Below are positions 53,007-64,000 of a stretch of DNA of 64,000 nt, piece by piece. This DNA comes from Membranipora membranacea (taxonomy: Eukaryota > Bryozoa > Gymnolaemata > Cheilostomatida > Membraniporidae). Both the position numbers and the translations under genes were made by a program. Where the stretch lies: NCBI GenBank assembly GCA_914767715.1, contig OU612070.1, positions 15,953,501 to 16,017,500 of the forward strand, in the 5' to 3' direction. Numbering within the stretch: position 1 is the stretch's first letter; every line of letters begins with the position of its first letter. The notes beneath the pieces were generated by a model that ran no database searches, was not told the origin of the DNA, and saw nothing but the letters and a program-made list of their open reading frames with translations.

Positions 53007-53703
53007 CTGAAACAAACACAACAAAATACTGGATCCAATTGTATGTTTTTTTGTACATAGCAGCAGCTTGTAACTTTTCTCAAAGAACTCGAATCTTTCA
53101 GGACTTTGTTTGTGGTGATATCAGTTCTTTATTATACCTTTTTGCCCTTTGCATCATCATGTATTCTGGAACAGGCTTTACCAAAACACCCTATTTATAA
53201 CCTGAAATGAGAGTAGTATAGCTTACCTGGACAGATATATTTCCACTGTGACTGTGATCCGAAGGCACCCACCATTTTGTTTAGTTATCACTGTAGAGTG
53301 ACAGTGACAGTGACAGTGTGTGATTTATTGGTACAGGAAGTATAACTTATGGTAAGATTAGGTAACTGACAGGCAAGATAGGCAGCCTTTTGATATTTCC
53401 GGTCCTGCAAGAGTTAAATTAATGGTGAACATAAATCAAATTCTTTGTTATCATCATAGAATGGTATAATGACTTCATCTGGTTAAGAAATTTAACCAAA
53501 GATTGAACACTACCACATACCAGCTTGGTTTATTAGGGCTCTCCATGTCTTTGGCATGTGATCTAATTCTTTTTTGGTGCTCAAGAGTCTCTAGTCATGG
53601 ATAAGTTAGATAATCTCTCACGACAACCAGCAGCAACATAATTTTGATAGAAATCCTCACTCTGTATAAAGAAATGGAAATCGGAACATAGAAATATAAA
53701 ATC

Positions 53704-54233
53704 TTAAAGACTACGGAAGGACCACAGCAATATCTAGTCTGGCAGCTAGTTCTGCTGTAATTATGCATTGTTTTCACATTTAGAAAATTCAGAGCACTTT
53801 AGGGTAAAAATTATGTTCAGTGTTTGAAATTGTCCTCCCTTCTCATCTAAGAGCTATGAGGTATTCATGTAGCCTAGTGCTGTGCCAACCTAATAAACTA
53901 CTACTTCAAAATACTTAATCACCATTCTTTTCACATAAGTTCAAAATAATTATTGTCCCATTGTCAGGAGACATTTCACAACAGCAGATAACTTCATTTA
54001 TGAATTTATACAGTTCTCCCAGGTAGATACAAGTGATAGTTTATTGGGCTGGTTCAGCACTAGGCTTCGCAAATACCCCATAACTCATATATGAGAAGGG
54101 AGGACAATTTCTAACACTATACATAATTTTTACCCAGGATTGCTCTGAATTTTCTAAGTGTGAAAGTATTGCGTAACTACTGCAGAACTAGTTGCCAGAC
54201 TATGTGTTGCTGTGGTCCTTCTGAAGTCTTTAA
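53704..54233. mobile_element. fold-back element with about 200-bp arms
   Basis: The left arm 53704-53905 and right arm 54034-54233 are reverse complements at roughly 85% by eye, for example GAAAATTCAGAGCA and AATTGTCCTCCCTTCTCAT in one arm with their complements in the other. The spacer is about 130 bases. There is no coding potential. This is the structure of a TIR-type MITE or fold-back transposon. Confidence 0.8.
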
Positions 54234-55384
54234 ACGTAGCCAATAGTCTCACTTTTGCTGTAATTGTAAAAATGGCTAACAACACTGCATGAATCTATTT
54301 TTTCAGACCGACCGCTTCTAGTTTGATTCCGTATTGATTACTCTCCATATTATGTTTTTAAAAGTCTGATCCTTTGATTTTGCAATCATGAGTGGACCTA
54401 AGAATGATGCGTCGCTCAAATTGCAGTTCTTAGTGTAATCTTTTGGTATAAATTACCAGAGCTTTGCAAAATCCAGGTTCAGTAACACTGTTTCACACGC
54501 CTATATAGCAAAGCATTTCAATATTATATAATAACTGACAATACATTGTCAAAAAATAAAAATGTATGAAATTATTAATGTGTAGACTCCGGAAAACGGA
54601 AATTCAATATTCTAACCGTGTTAAACCACCGAAACTGAAATCTATTCCTAAAATGATATAATACGCAGTCAATATGCAACCCCAAAGAGTCATAAAGTAC
54701 AGTTTTCATGTAAAACGAAATCAAGAAAGTGTCAAAGTCTTGTGGAGGTGCTTTATGGGGGACTTGTTATTGTCAAAAGTCACCATCCCACCACTTGTTT
54801 TAGCTGTGCTATTTATAATCTCAGCAATGTAGATCGGAATGGTTCTTGTATGTAAGAAACAGTTCTATGGTATACAGTCACTAAGAAATCTACCTGCCTA
54901 AGGCAGTTGGTAGACCTTCGTTTTGGTAGTGGATACAAGTATCTTAAGTTCTTAAGCAATCAATGAGTTACACCACAGTTTAATCATAGAGATATCAGAG
55001 GACGCATTATGTCAAAAAATTTAAACCACTCAATAAGGACTTTTACATGTTAAAAAACATCTTTTGGAGCGTGGTTGAGATATGTTAATGGGAAATATTC
55101 TGTCTATCCTGGATCCCAAAGATATCAGCCAATTTCTATGAATGGCATCATCTACAATCGTTAATCTAAAACCCATCCTGGTTCTGAGTTTGACGGACTG
55201 GGAGCACTAGATGCCCTTGGAAAAAAGCCAAATCATTCTAAAACCTTATTGCGCACTGGCAAAGGTGTGAATATCCTTGACTAATAGCAGCAAGTTGCAC
55301 AAGATTCTCAAGGACAAAACTGGATCATTCTAGCACCTCAGGCTGAACTTGTAAGTTAACATCATAGGTGTGAATATGCTTGCC
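54234..55384. other. upstream region of the small GTPase-like gene
   Basis: No gene seen. The last 170 bases contain the duplicated promoter block described separately. Confidence 0.4.
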
Positions 55385-55392
55385 TATAAAAA
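55233..55392 (+). repeat. duplicated promoter block
   Basis: Two imperfect direct copies start about 90 bases apart (from about 55233 and 55324): ATCATTCTAAAACCT versus ATCATTCTAGCACCT, each followed by AGGTGTGAATAT(C/G)CTTG(A/C)CTA. The downstream copy ends in the TATA box; the upstream copy has CTAATAG instead. Confidence 0.6.
55385..55390 (+). promoter_or_regulatory. TATA box of the GTPase-like gene
   Basis: CCTATAAAAAC lies 96 bases upstream of the ATG, with an initiator-like TTCAATC about 25-30 bases downstream (55409-55415). The short leader that this implies fits a compact, possibly inducible gene. Confidence 0.6.
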
Positions 55393-55480
55393 CAGGTGCG
55401 TTTGGGTGTTCAATCCATTACACTCTTGAGTTCAGCTTAGACAACCACTACTACTAAAAAATACACACACCCCACTAAGA

Positions 55481-55634
55481 ATGGAATCAACAAAGCGAGT
55501 GCTCATTCTTGGTGCAAGGGGCTGTGGGAAATCAGCATTGATTGCACAGCTTACTAAAAGAAATAATGCCACTGTGAAGACTACCAAATTGAACGAGAGT
55601 TATCAAGAATCAAAGCTAGCAGCAAAATTTCTTG
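55481..55634 (+). CDS. GTPase-like gene exon 1 (residues 1-52)
   Basis: Carries the start ATG (A at -3) and the P-loop; ends in phase 1 at GTAAGA. Confidence 0.8.
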
Positions 55635-56499
55635 GTAAGAAAGTGTGTCCTTACATTACATTCATTGTCTTCAAGAGAAATTTTCTCATGTTCATCCTTC
55701 TGGAGCTGTTGAGTATTTTTACAACAATTACCAGTTCAAATTGATGTATTTTCCTTATTGAGAATTAATGTGTTGATAATATTCTTCATTTTCTTTGCAG
55801 GTCACACTTGCAGGCTGAATCTTCTTGAGACAGAAAATGAAGGAGTACATTTTATGGCTAAGACTTCAGTTATCATGGTGTTTTTTGACAGTAGATCTTA
55901 TACATCTCAACAAGAATCAACCAGAATCTTCAGAAACATCCGCAAAATCTCACAAGGTAAGCTACGTAATCAGTATCAGATTATACAGATTTGTTTAGCT
56001 ATCCAGAAAAACACAAAACTGACTTGAAAAGCAAGAAAAGAAATTGTCATAAATATTTACCGATTATAAACATAAATATTTACAATAATTACTATATATA
56101 TTTTCAGTGGTCACTGACAACATACCAATCATTATGGTGTTCACGAAATGCCGTGATGACTCTGCAACAAAAGAGTTTGAGAAAGACTCGGAATTTCACC
56201 TCCACTCGATCAACTCAAAGACTTCACTCGGCATGGATCAACTCAAACTAAAAATGTTCCAAATGGCGTATCCCAACCTCACAAAGATAAACCCAACTCC
56301 CTCGCAACCCTTTAGAAAACTTACCCACAGAGTTTCATTAGCTATGAGATCAATAATCAAATCAATGGGAACCAATGAAACTGAGAGAGAATCCATTGTA
56401 CATTCTACAATACCTTTTCAGCTAATAAGGTTGCCAAAAGAAAGGTCATCAAAAAGAAGTTTAATGTTTTCATTAGATAAGATTTATGGACAGGTTTGA
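55481..56499 (+). CDS. small Ras-like P-loop GTPase-like protein, 3 exons
   Basis: Exons 55481-55634, 55801-55956 and 56108-56499 join in phase 1 at both introns (GTAAGA/TTTGCAG and GTAAGC/TTTCAG) to 233 codons. G1 is intact: GARGCGKSAL (residues 11-20). G5 is recognisable: SINSKTSLGMDQLK, like the SAKT box of Ras proteins, and a G4-like FTKCRDD follows the strand NIPIIMV. G3, normally DxxG, reads LLETENEG, so the usual Mg/nucleotide-sensing Asp-x-x-Gly is lost or changed. The hydrophobic strand SVIMVFFD is typical. There is no CAAX box; the C-terminus is basic. No G2 Thr can be assigned with confidence. It is likely cytosolic and may bind but poorly hydrolyse GTP. The family within the Ras/AIG1 superfamily is not settled. 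Confidence 0.8.
55801..55956 (+). CDS. GTPase-like gene exon 2 (52-104)
   Basis: Begins after TTCTTTGCAG; encodes RLNLLETENEG and KTSVIMVFFDSRSY; ends in phase 1 at GTAAGC. Confidence 0.8.
56108..56499 (+). CDS. GTPase-like gene exon 3 (104-233)
   Basis: Begins after ATTTTCAG; encodes the G4-like and G5-like boxes and the basic C-terminal tail; stop TGA at 56497-56499. Confidence 0.8.
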
Positions 56500-57772
56500 A
56501 GTTATTGTGATCTTCCGTGCAGTGCAAAGTACCCATCATGAGTTGATTAATGATTGAAAGATTTTTTCATTTTTTTTATACTTTTTTCTCGATTTTGTTA
56601 TAATTCTTTTTATGGAGTTAATAAGTTTTCATACATATTTTTGCATACAGAGGTATTTTTCAATTTCTTTCCAAATCAGTGTGGCGATATGTCCATATGG
56701 GCTAAAAGTAATGCTGGTTCAACAGATTAACAGAGGGGCATCCCTATCAGTTTTTATCATATTTATATCTTTATACTTCTTGCTCACTTTTTGATTACTT
56801 TTTATTTAGCCTTTTTAATGAATTGACAATGCTTTATACTGATTTAGTACCCTAAAATGAATTATTTCATACAGAGGTCTTTTTCAAACTGGTTTACAAT
56901 TAATGTGATTGCTATTCCTGTTCAAACAGATTGAACATTGATGAGATGCACCATTGCAGGATTGCAAGGAACATCATAGGCTATTTTTTGACTGCCTGTC
57001 TGACTGTGTTTTTGGTTGCAAATATGTGCTAGAAAAATGGTGGTTCAGCAAAATTATACAGCATTTTCCCTTTTCTAAACGGAATATCTCACTTTGGATT
57101 ATCGTAATTATGAGTCTATTGGGTAATACTTATACTATTTCTTCAATTCAAAATTGTAATTATGTTCAACTTGTTATTAGCATAACATATTTTTTTGAAG
57201 AGGAATTGATCAAAATTTTATCCAACAGTGACAGTGAACCTATAGTGACATATTTTTTTAATGGATAGTGGTTCGAGGTGTAATGATTTAACTGAAAAAA
57301 ACCTTAAGTTTGTGAGCCAGCTTCCAAATCTTAAGACTGCGGTTACTATCACTCATTGGTTAACATCGCTGTTAAAATTTCATATGCCAGAAGGAAAAGG
57401 CTTATTGGGGTGATAGCACTTTCAATGAAACACAGTGAAGATCTGCTGTTAGGGAAAAATGAATCAAAACTCAACAAACATTTTGGATCATTTGAAAATA
57501 CATTTGATTCATCGAAAAAAAGTATTATTTATTGAGTTTACAAACAGCAGTCTTCTGTCTTCTGATATACCCTTCCAATGGTGCCCAACCACATCTCAAT
57601 ATTGATTACACCTTTCACCTACTGCTAACAAAGGAGAAAACTGAGAGAGTCATACTGTAATAACGCAGCATATTTATAAATTTTCTTCATTTTAAAAAAG
57701 AAATATAGTTACAGAAGTATACATACAGCCTTGTCTGGCTAAATAGCAGAAGAAAGGCTTGGCACTCATGTG
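56500..57772. other. stretch without a recognisable gene
   Basis: It holds two similar short segments (CATACAGAGGTATTTTTCAA near 56646 and a close copy near 56869). A 104-codon open stretch (56954-57268) is hydrophobic and T-rich, with no motif I can name. The region probably includes the 3' UTR of the GTPase-like gene. Confidence 0.35.
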
Positions 57773-57774
57773 TA

Positions 57775-59054
57775 TACCGTTGGAAAGCTGCCGAGCTACT
57801 GAAAATGAATAGCTGAACGAAAACTTGATTCGATGACGTTGTGTCATTTTAGGGAGGAAATGAGGCAGAAAACGCTCTTGTTGTCAATGCAGATGGAGGA
57901 GTCAAATTAATTGCAAGAAATTTCAAATCAGGTGGAATGTATACTTAGAGATTGCGTTCATCGTAAAATTTGATTTTCTTTGATATATGACTAGCCTAAA
58001 TTGACTTTTTACGTCACGCCATACAACGCATTTTTTTTTTGAAGCCGTGAAAATTTGTGAAATTTCAATCATTAATTCACAACAGATCATAGGCTCGAAT
58101 CAAAATTGATTATGATTTTCTCTTAGAGTACTCTTCAAATGTCATAGACATTGACTTTCTAAAAATTAGCTTCCATATTGCAATGACAGTAGACTCTCGA
58201 ATACGGCTAATATTTTCGCCACCTTTGCATAACGCCAAACATGCTGGCCAAATAACCATTATTGTGGCCAAACAAAGTTTTTTTGAAAGTTCTCACATAC
58301 GAAGCCGCTTTCATTAACCATGGTGCACACATGAAATTTCAACATAACTTTTCATTGCATCTTCATTTTTCTTGAATTTAACGCAAAAGAATGCCAAAAA
58401 ACAGCTATTTTTAGGGACTTCTGAGGTGTTTTTTGGCATTCTTTTGCGTTAAATTCAAGGAAAATGAAGATGCAATGGAAAATTATGTTGGCATTTCTTG
58501 TGTGCACCATGGTTAATGAAAGCGGCTTCTTATGTGAGAACTTTCAAAAAAACTTTGTTTGGCCACAATAATGGTTATTTGGACAGCATGTTTGGCGTTA
58601 TGCAAAGGCGGCGAAAATATTAGCCGTATTCGAGAGTCTACTGTCATTGCAATATGCAAGCTAAATTTTTGAAAGTCAATGTGTATGACATTTGAAGAGT
58701 ACTCTAAGAGAAAATCATAATCAATTTTGATTCGAGCCTATGATCTGTTGTGAATTAATGATTGAAGGTTCACATATTTTCACGGCTTCACAAAAAAATG
58801 CGCTGTATGGCGTGACGTAAAAAGTCAATTTAGACTAGTCATATATCAGAGAAAATTAAATTTTAAGTTGAACGCAATCTCTAAGTATACATTCCACATG
58901 TTTTGAAGTTTTTTGCAATTAATTTGACTCCTCCATCTGCATTGACAAAAACGGCGTTTTTTGCCTCATTTCCTCCCTAAAATGACACAACGTCATCGAA
59001 TCAAGTTTTTGTTCAGGTATTGATTTTCAGTAGCTCGGTAGCTTTCCAACGGTA
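57775..59054. mobile_element. 1.28-kb palindromic (fold-back) element with TA target duplication
   Basis: The left arm 57775-58403 and right arm 58427-59054 are reverse complements along their whole length at about 90% or better by eye, around a 23-base spacer. Outer ends read TACCGTTGGAAAGCT on both sides, and TA flanks each end (57773-57774 and 59055-59056), as for Tc1/mariner-type integration. No reading frame of note is present. It is almost entirely inverted repeat, much longer than usual for a MITE. Confidence 0.9.
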
Positions 59055-59056
59055 TA

Positions 59057-60639
59057 TGATATGTTGATAGTCGGATCGGTCTTTGACATTACCTTTTGTC
59101 ACGTCATAATCATTGGTGGTATGCATGCAGTTGATTAACACCTGATATATATGTGACTATGTATAGTAATTTCTGATGTCATAGTGACTTGCCCAAGGCC
59201 AAAACGCCGCTAATGGTGCCGTGATGCTTCGAAGGGGTAAAAATCAAGGGCAAGCAGGAATTTTCCTGTGTGAATCATTATGGACTCCATCATATTGTGC
59301 CATTCTGTCATTTATACAGAAGTGTAGATAGATATGATATCCAACAGTTCTTGAAATGTTTGTAGAAGTTTTTGAAGACGCTCTCACCCACAAGCGCAGT
59401 GAACACATTTGCATTTACTTTAGTACTGGCAAGAGAGTCCAGCATACATAATGGCTATGAAGTACACCGCTTCAGTCAGTTCTTCTGCGGTTGGTTTTGA
59501 TTTGTGTAATAAAACTTGTGACGACAGATTTGTAAGCATTGTTTCAACCTGCTTTTTTTCATCACTTTATTATTTTTGAAACCTTATTTACAAAGAATGC
59601 AACATAGTGCTAGAATGGACGCATTGAATTTTTTTTGCAGCACAAACTAAGTAATTGATTTATATTGGATGACAATGACTTTGTTGATGGTGAGATGTTT
59701 TTCCGATCAATACATCAAACATCTGACATTCACGCCATTCTAGGGCTCAGCTAATTTAGGCAGACCAATATTGTCCTGTTTTGCCACCCTGTTACTCATA
59801 TTACTAAAATACCCAATAACCAACACTTGTGTAATTAACCCTGCCTGCTAAATAAATTACATTCATTATTGCTATTGTATAGTTATAGTATAAGCCTTTA
59901 CAGTTCTAGTCAATATTATATAATTGGATTGACATTGTATTCAATGAGTTCGTATTTAGATGACCAGGCAAGATCTGCTGTAATGAATAGATATTGCTGT
60001 GCAAGGTAGCATCAAAGTCTATAACGCAAGAGGCACAGTTTCAAATCCCAGCCGGGGCAAATCTTTTCTTTTCGTTTCATCATGATGGAAATCGAAAGCA
60101 TTCCATTCGAATTATCCGCTCACAATTTTTGTAAGCACAGAAAACTCTTAGTAATGAATATGATGACCCGACAAAATACTTATGTTCAACTCTTCTGTGT
60201 TGTGCAATACCGTACGTTATATTTTGTGCAATCTGTTGACATTGGCAGCAACTGCATAAATAGAATACATCAGCTAAGCTATGCTAGCAGAATTATTAGA
60301 AAACTTTGCTACTAATAAAAATGTACAACATCGCTCACCAGCGGAGAGAAGTGATATGTGAATGAGGCCATATTTTCCACAGAACCACTGACTATTGTGA
60401 AAATATGCTGACTGATGCTAAACAAACTCAAACTTGGTGTCACAGCAAGTAGTATGAGTACTGATTATTGGCATAGTCTAAACTACGCTCCTTGTGATTA
60501 TTGAGAGTGAATGGGTCTCAGCTATATCTATTTGTTAGCCAAAGTCAAAGATGCTCTGAGCATGGAGGTAGCTCTGAATGTTATGGTATGTGGGCTGAGG
60601 GAGGCAAAGGTAAATCAACTATTGTAAGCCTGGTATATA
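59057..60639. other. stretch without a recognisable gene
   Basis: No supported gene. A tRNA-like B box (AGTTTCAAATCCC, about 60039) is present without a convincing A box. A 77-codon open stretch (60082-60315) has no motif. Confidence 0.35.
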
Positions 60640-63600
60640 TTCATTAGGTTGCGCGGGGGGTAGGCTGCACCTAACAGTGCTCTGTGCTTTTAGTTGAGTA
60701 CGCTGCTCAAATCTTGGACTACCACTCTTAAAGATTACTGGCAGATAGATATTGACGCTGCCGATCCACACATATTTATCTGATAGACATACTATCTACA
60801 GCAGAGCAGATATACTCAACTTAAAAAACTGCAACAGCAATGGATTTCAAATTATCAACAAACAGATCTTAGACACTATATCTCAATTGGTGCAATTAAA
60901 GGATTAGCCACTAACAGCAGACAATACACAACAACTAAGAATGGATTACACTCGAAGAAAACTAAACAAGGCTGCAGAGCTGGTAAAGATAAAACTAGAC
61001 AAACCACTCAACAATAGACACCAGATCCAATACCTGCACCGATAGCTAAGAAAACTTCACAGAGCCATCCTGTCGTTCAATACACAAACTGCAGGTCACT
61101 TAATAACAACAACATTCCAGTATCGCTAACAAAGAAAAGAAATTTCACCCACACACCCAGCCTGCTCTATACTAATTGAAGGTCTTTAAATACTTGAAAA
61201 CTTGCAGAATTGCAGGTTTACGCTGAAATACACAAACCAAGCATTATTTGTCTAACAGAGACATGGCTCAACAATGACAAACAGCAAACTGTTAACATCG
61301 ATAGATATAAAACCCACTTTTGCCACAGGATAAATAGAATAGGAGGAGGTGTAGGGATTTTCTTGCATGACCATCTCGGTGCAACAACCATATCCTCAGA
61401 AACATCCAGCACTTTCTCTGCAATCTGGGTAAAAATAAACATCAAATCCTACTCCCCAATTACAGTTGGCTGTTTGTACCATCCACCTGATGCTGAGCAG
61501 TCAAAAACACAACACTATTTGTCGACTACACTATTGAAGTTGCATAGGAAGCACCCAGCGTCAAAGCTGGTGATTTTAATAAATTACCTGTAGAAGATTT
61601 ATTGGAGCAATTCAACCTGCATGACCTGGTTAATTTCCCTACTAGAGGAAACAACAAACTATCTCCACTCGGTGACAGTGATCACTGCTGTGTACTCCTG
61701 AATGGACAGCCAGCAAAACGCAAACGTTACAGCCCAGTAAAAAAACGCCTCATCACTCCAGGTCACAAGAATGAGTTCCTGGTTTTATTAGCACAACATA
61801 ATTGGAGTAATTTTCTCAACGAGCAAAATGTTCACCAACAGGTTGTTAATCTACACGAATCTATCGATCAGCTCCTCAATAAACATTGTCCATACCAGAC
61901 TAAAATACAGCGACAGGATAAGCCGCCTTGGATAACTGCGGACATTGAGAAAATCATCACAGCCAGGGACAAAGCAAACCGCAAAGGCAGTTACAAGCAG
62001 CTCAAAGCGACGGTTCAGCAAATGGTTCGAACTAGCAAGAGGAAGTTTGTGAGCAAACAGCTGAATGACAACAAAAATGCTAAAAAGTGGAGGGCAACTG
62101 TAAAAAAACTCACAACCAACAACGAAAGCAGCCGTACAACCAATACAACAACGGTAATAGAAGACAAATGCCTATCCGACTGTGATGTAGCCAAAAATCT
62201 CAATTCATATTTCAAGAGCGTTGGGGGAGAAGCAAGAAAAAAATCCCCACCTGACACACCCTCGTCATATACTCCTCTACAGCACATCAGTCTTGGTGAG
62301 ATAAAAATGCTGCTCAGTAAAATCGACCGTACCAAGGCATGTAACACTCTAGATTTTCCATCCTGGGTGTCAATAGACGGATGTGAAGACATGGGTATAC
62401 CGGTACAACATATAATCAATACAATGCTAGACTGTGGAGAGTATCCGGATATCTGGAAGAGAGCGGAAGTAAAACCACTGCCTAAAACCAAACAGCCTAG
62501 CCAATACAAAGATTATCGGCCTAACTCCTTGTTATTCCATTTCGGAAAACTGGATGAACAGATCATGATCAACGAAATGCGATCTAAACTGCAGCAAATC
62601 ATTCAAACTTCAAACCAAATATATCCAGTTAGCATCATTGGATTTTCCAAAGCCTTTGATCGGCTGCAACCATCCATAGTACTGCAGAAAATGAACGACC
62701 ACGAATTCTACCCTCAGGTTATCAGATTCATATCAGACTTCCTGAAAAGAGGTAAGCAGTGTGGGAAATTCAACAGCTCCACTTCAGAATACATTGACAT
62801 AAATGTTGGAGCTCCATAGGGCACAAAACTCGGGCCAATATCATGGCTCATATACATTAACGATCTCCCGGTTCCTGAGTTCAAAACTGTTAAGTATGCA
62901 GATGATAGCACTTTCTATTTAAGAGTTAGCGACCCTGATAGCCAATCAATTGTGCCAGCCATTGAACAGACAGCTCTATGGTCAGCAAACAATCATATGC
63001 TCATGAATGCTGTCAAGACTGTTATTATGAATTTTTATTTGAACTATTTACAAGAAAACCGAAATCCAGTATTATTTGAGAATAGCAGCGTCAATCCCTC
63101 CCAAGTGATGAAGTTTTTAGGCATCTACATTGATGACCACCTGACTTTTATTCCACATGTTAATACTATAATCAAAAGCTGCAAGTTATTTTAATGAGAC
63201 AACTCAACAAATTGGGAATGTCCTCGACTGGCTTATGTAAATTTTACTGTGCTAACATTAGATCAGTTCTCAGCTATGGTGCACCAGTTTTTTATCAATT
63301 TTTATCAGAAACTACCAAATCAAAGCTTGAGCATGTTCAAGACACTGCCACCAGAATTATTTTCCCTTATGCGCCATATGGCGATAGGCTGGATATGCTG
63401 GATTTGATTCCACTTGATGATTTGATTATACGTCAATCTACCACGCATTTTAGTAAGATGGCCAACAGCTGTGCACATCCGCTACATGATAGAATCATTT
63501 TTAATAACTCCAGGAGATCCTCTAGATGCCATACTGTTTTAGGCCTAAGAAAGCAAGGACAGAGAAGAGGAATAGCAGTTTTTTTATGTTTTATATGAAT

Positions 63601-63720
63601 TATTATAACTCTGGACACAAATTTTAGTTTTTTAAATGCTCTAAACATTCAAGTACTATCATTGATGCTTCCCACTTCAAAGGATAATTAAGAATGTAAA
63701 ATAAACTCAACAACAACAAC
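60640..63720 (+). pseudogene. near full-length LINE (endonuclease plus RT), inactivated
   Basis: The endonuclease appears as SLLYTN then AELQVYAEIHKPSIICLTET with WLNND (61205 on), GGVGIFLHDHLGATT, VGCLYHPP and, after a frameshift near 61565, GDFNKLPVEDLLEQFN. The linker and RT follow in 61602-62819: KPPWITADIEKIITARDKAN, CGEYPDIWKRAEVKPLPK, IIGFSKAFDRLQPSIVL, then VGAP and a TAG (62817-62819) where the family normally has Gln. The same frame continues with GTKLGPISWLIYINDLP and KYADDSTFY (YADD 62895-62906) to 63184, followed by another frameshift into 63194-63598. The 3' end is a CAA repeat (about 63702-63716). Only about four lesions, so a fairly young copy. The 5' end is estimated. Confidence 0.85.
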
Positions 63721-63739
63721 ATTACCTGTCTGCAAAGGA

Positions 63740-64000
63740 GCTCTTGATGATATTTATTTATTTATTTATTTATTGAGGTTTTCTAAAAGTTTATAATTAA
63801 AGCAAATTAAAAATAACTTGTTGACCTCACACACATTAACATAGATACAAAAAAATGAATTGAATAAAAAGATATAAGTGGTAGGGTGTTACATACTATA
63901 TAGTGTGTAGGATGATGAAAGCATGGTATCATAAATTGCATGAATAAGATGGAAAAAGAAAAGAAGAAACAGAGAGTGGCAAACAAAAATACAAGTTAAC
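63740..64000 (-). mobile_element. possible LINE 3' end on the minus strand, cut by the window end
   Basis: An ATTT tetranucleotide run (63751-63774) would be an AAAT tail on the minus strand, with A/T-rich, UTR-like sequence behind it, as in CR1/L2-like elements. No coding part lies inside the window, so this is only a suggestion. Confidence 0.3.
63751..63774. repeat. ATTT tetranucleotide microsatellite
   Basis: Six uninterrupted repeats of the TTTA/ATTT unit. Confidence 0.9.

Noticed and set aside
60000-60060. tRNA gene or SINE near 60 kb
   Set aside because: A B-box-like AGTTTCAAATCCC is present, but there is no acceptable A box and no cloverleaf could be drawn.
61218-62509. Minus-strand open stretches across the LINE
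   Set aside because: Mirror images of the endonuclease/RT frame on the plus strand.

Overview
The window looks like nuclear DNA from an invertebrate animal; the species cannot be fixed from the sequence. The reasons are one large spliced gene with GT-AG introns on the scale of a few hundred bases, a second small spliced gene, and a dense mixture of decayed LINEs, Ty3/Gypsy LTR elements, a hAT-type element, tRNA-derived SINE-like pieces and fold-back (MITE-like) elements. There are no bacterial operons, rRNA genes or CRISPR arrays.

Region by region. 1-8929: no recognisable gene; one non-autonomous hAT-type element (1685-2541) with a perfect 8-bp target duplication. 8930-27613 (+): a complete ABCC/MRP1-type transporter gene. 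I could place 32 coding exons with GT-AG borders whose phases all agree; they add to 4,785 coding bases, a 1,594-residue TMD0-L0-TMD1-NBD1-TMD2-NBD2 protein. Its introns carry fold-backs, SINE-like pieces and an AT microsatellite. 29-30.4 kb (-): two LINE reverse-transcriptase fragments. 33029-38532 (-): a Ty3/Gypsy LTR element with two identical 212-bp LTRs, protease-RT-RNase H, integrase, and an unusual extra 3' ORF with zinc knuckles and a coiled coil; gag is essentially missing. 38533-40540 (+): a LINE abutting that LTR. 41.9-46.2 kb (-): at least two further LINE remnants. 47.9-50.0 kb (-): a Tx1/L1-like LINE remnant. 50.04-50.8 kb (-): a Gypsy integrase remnant. 51545-51718: a 45-bp minisatellite. 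52.87-53.6 kb (-): weak evidence of a spliced gene that I could not identify. 53704-54233: a 200-bp-arm inverted repeat. 55481-56499 (+): a three-exon gene for a 233-residue degenerate Ras-like P-loop protein, with a TATA box inside a duplicated promoter block. 57775-59054: a 1.28-kb near-perfect palindrome flanked by TA. 60640-63720 (+): a nearly full-length but inactivated LINE.

The only host genes I would defend are the ABCC transporter and the small GTPase-like gene. Nothing shows that they work together. The rest is mostly a transposon graveyard with a few young or structurally odd insertions, of which the Gypsy element with its 3' ORF and the long palindrome deserve most attention. All translations, splice sites and repeat alignments were done by eye; no database search was possible.
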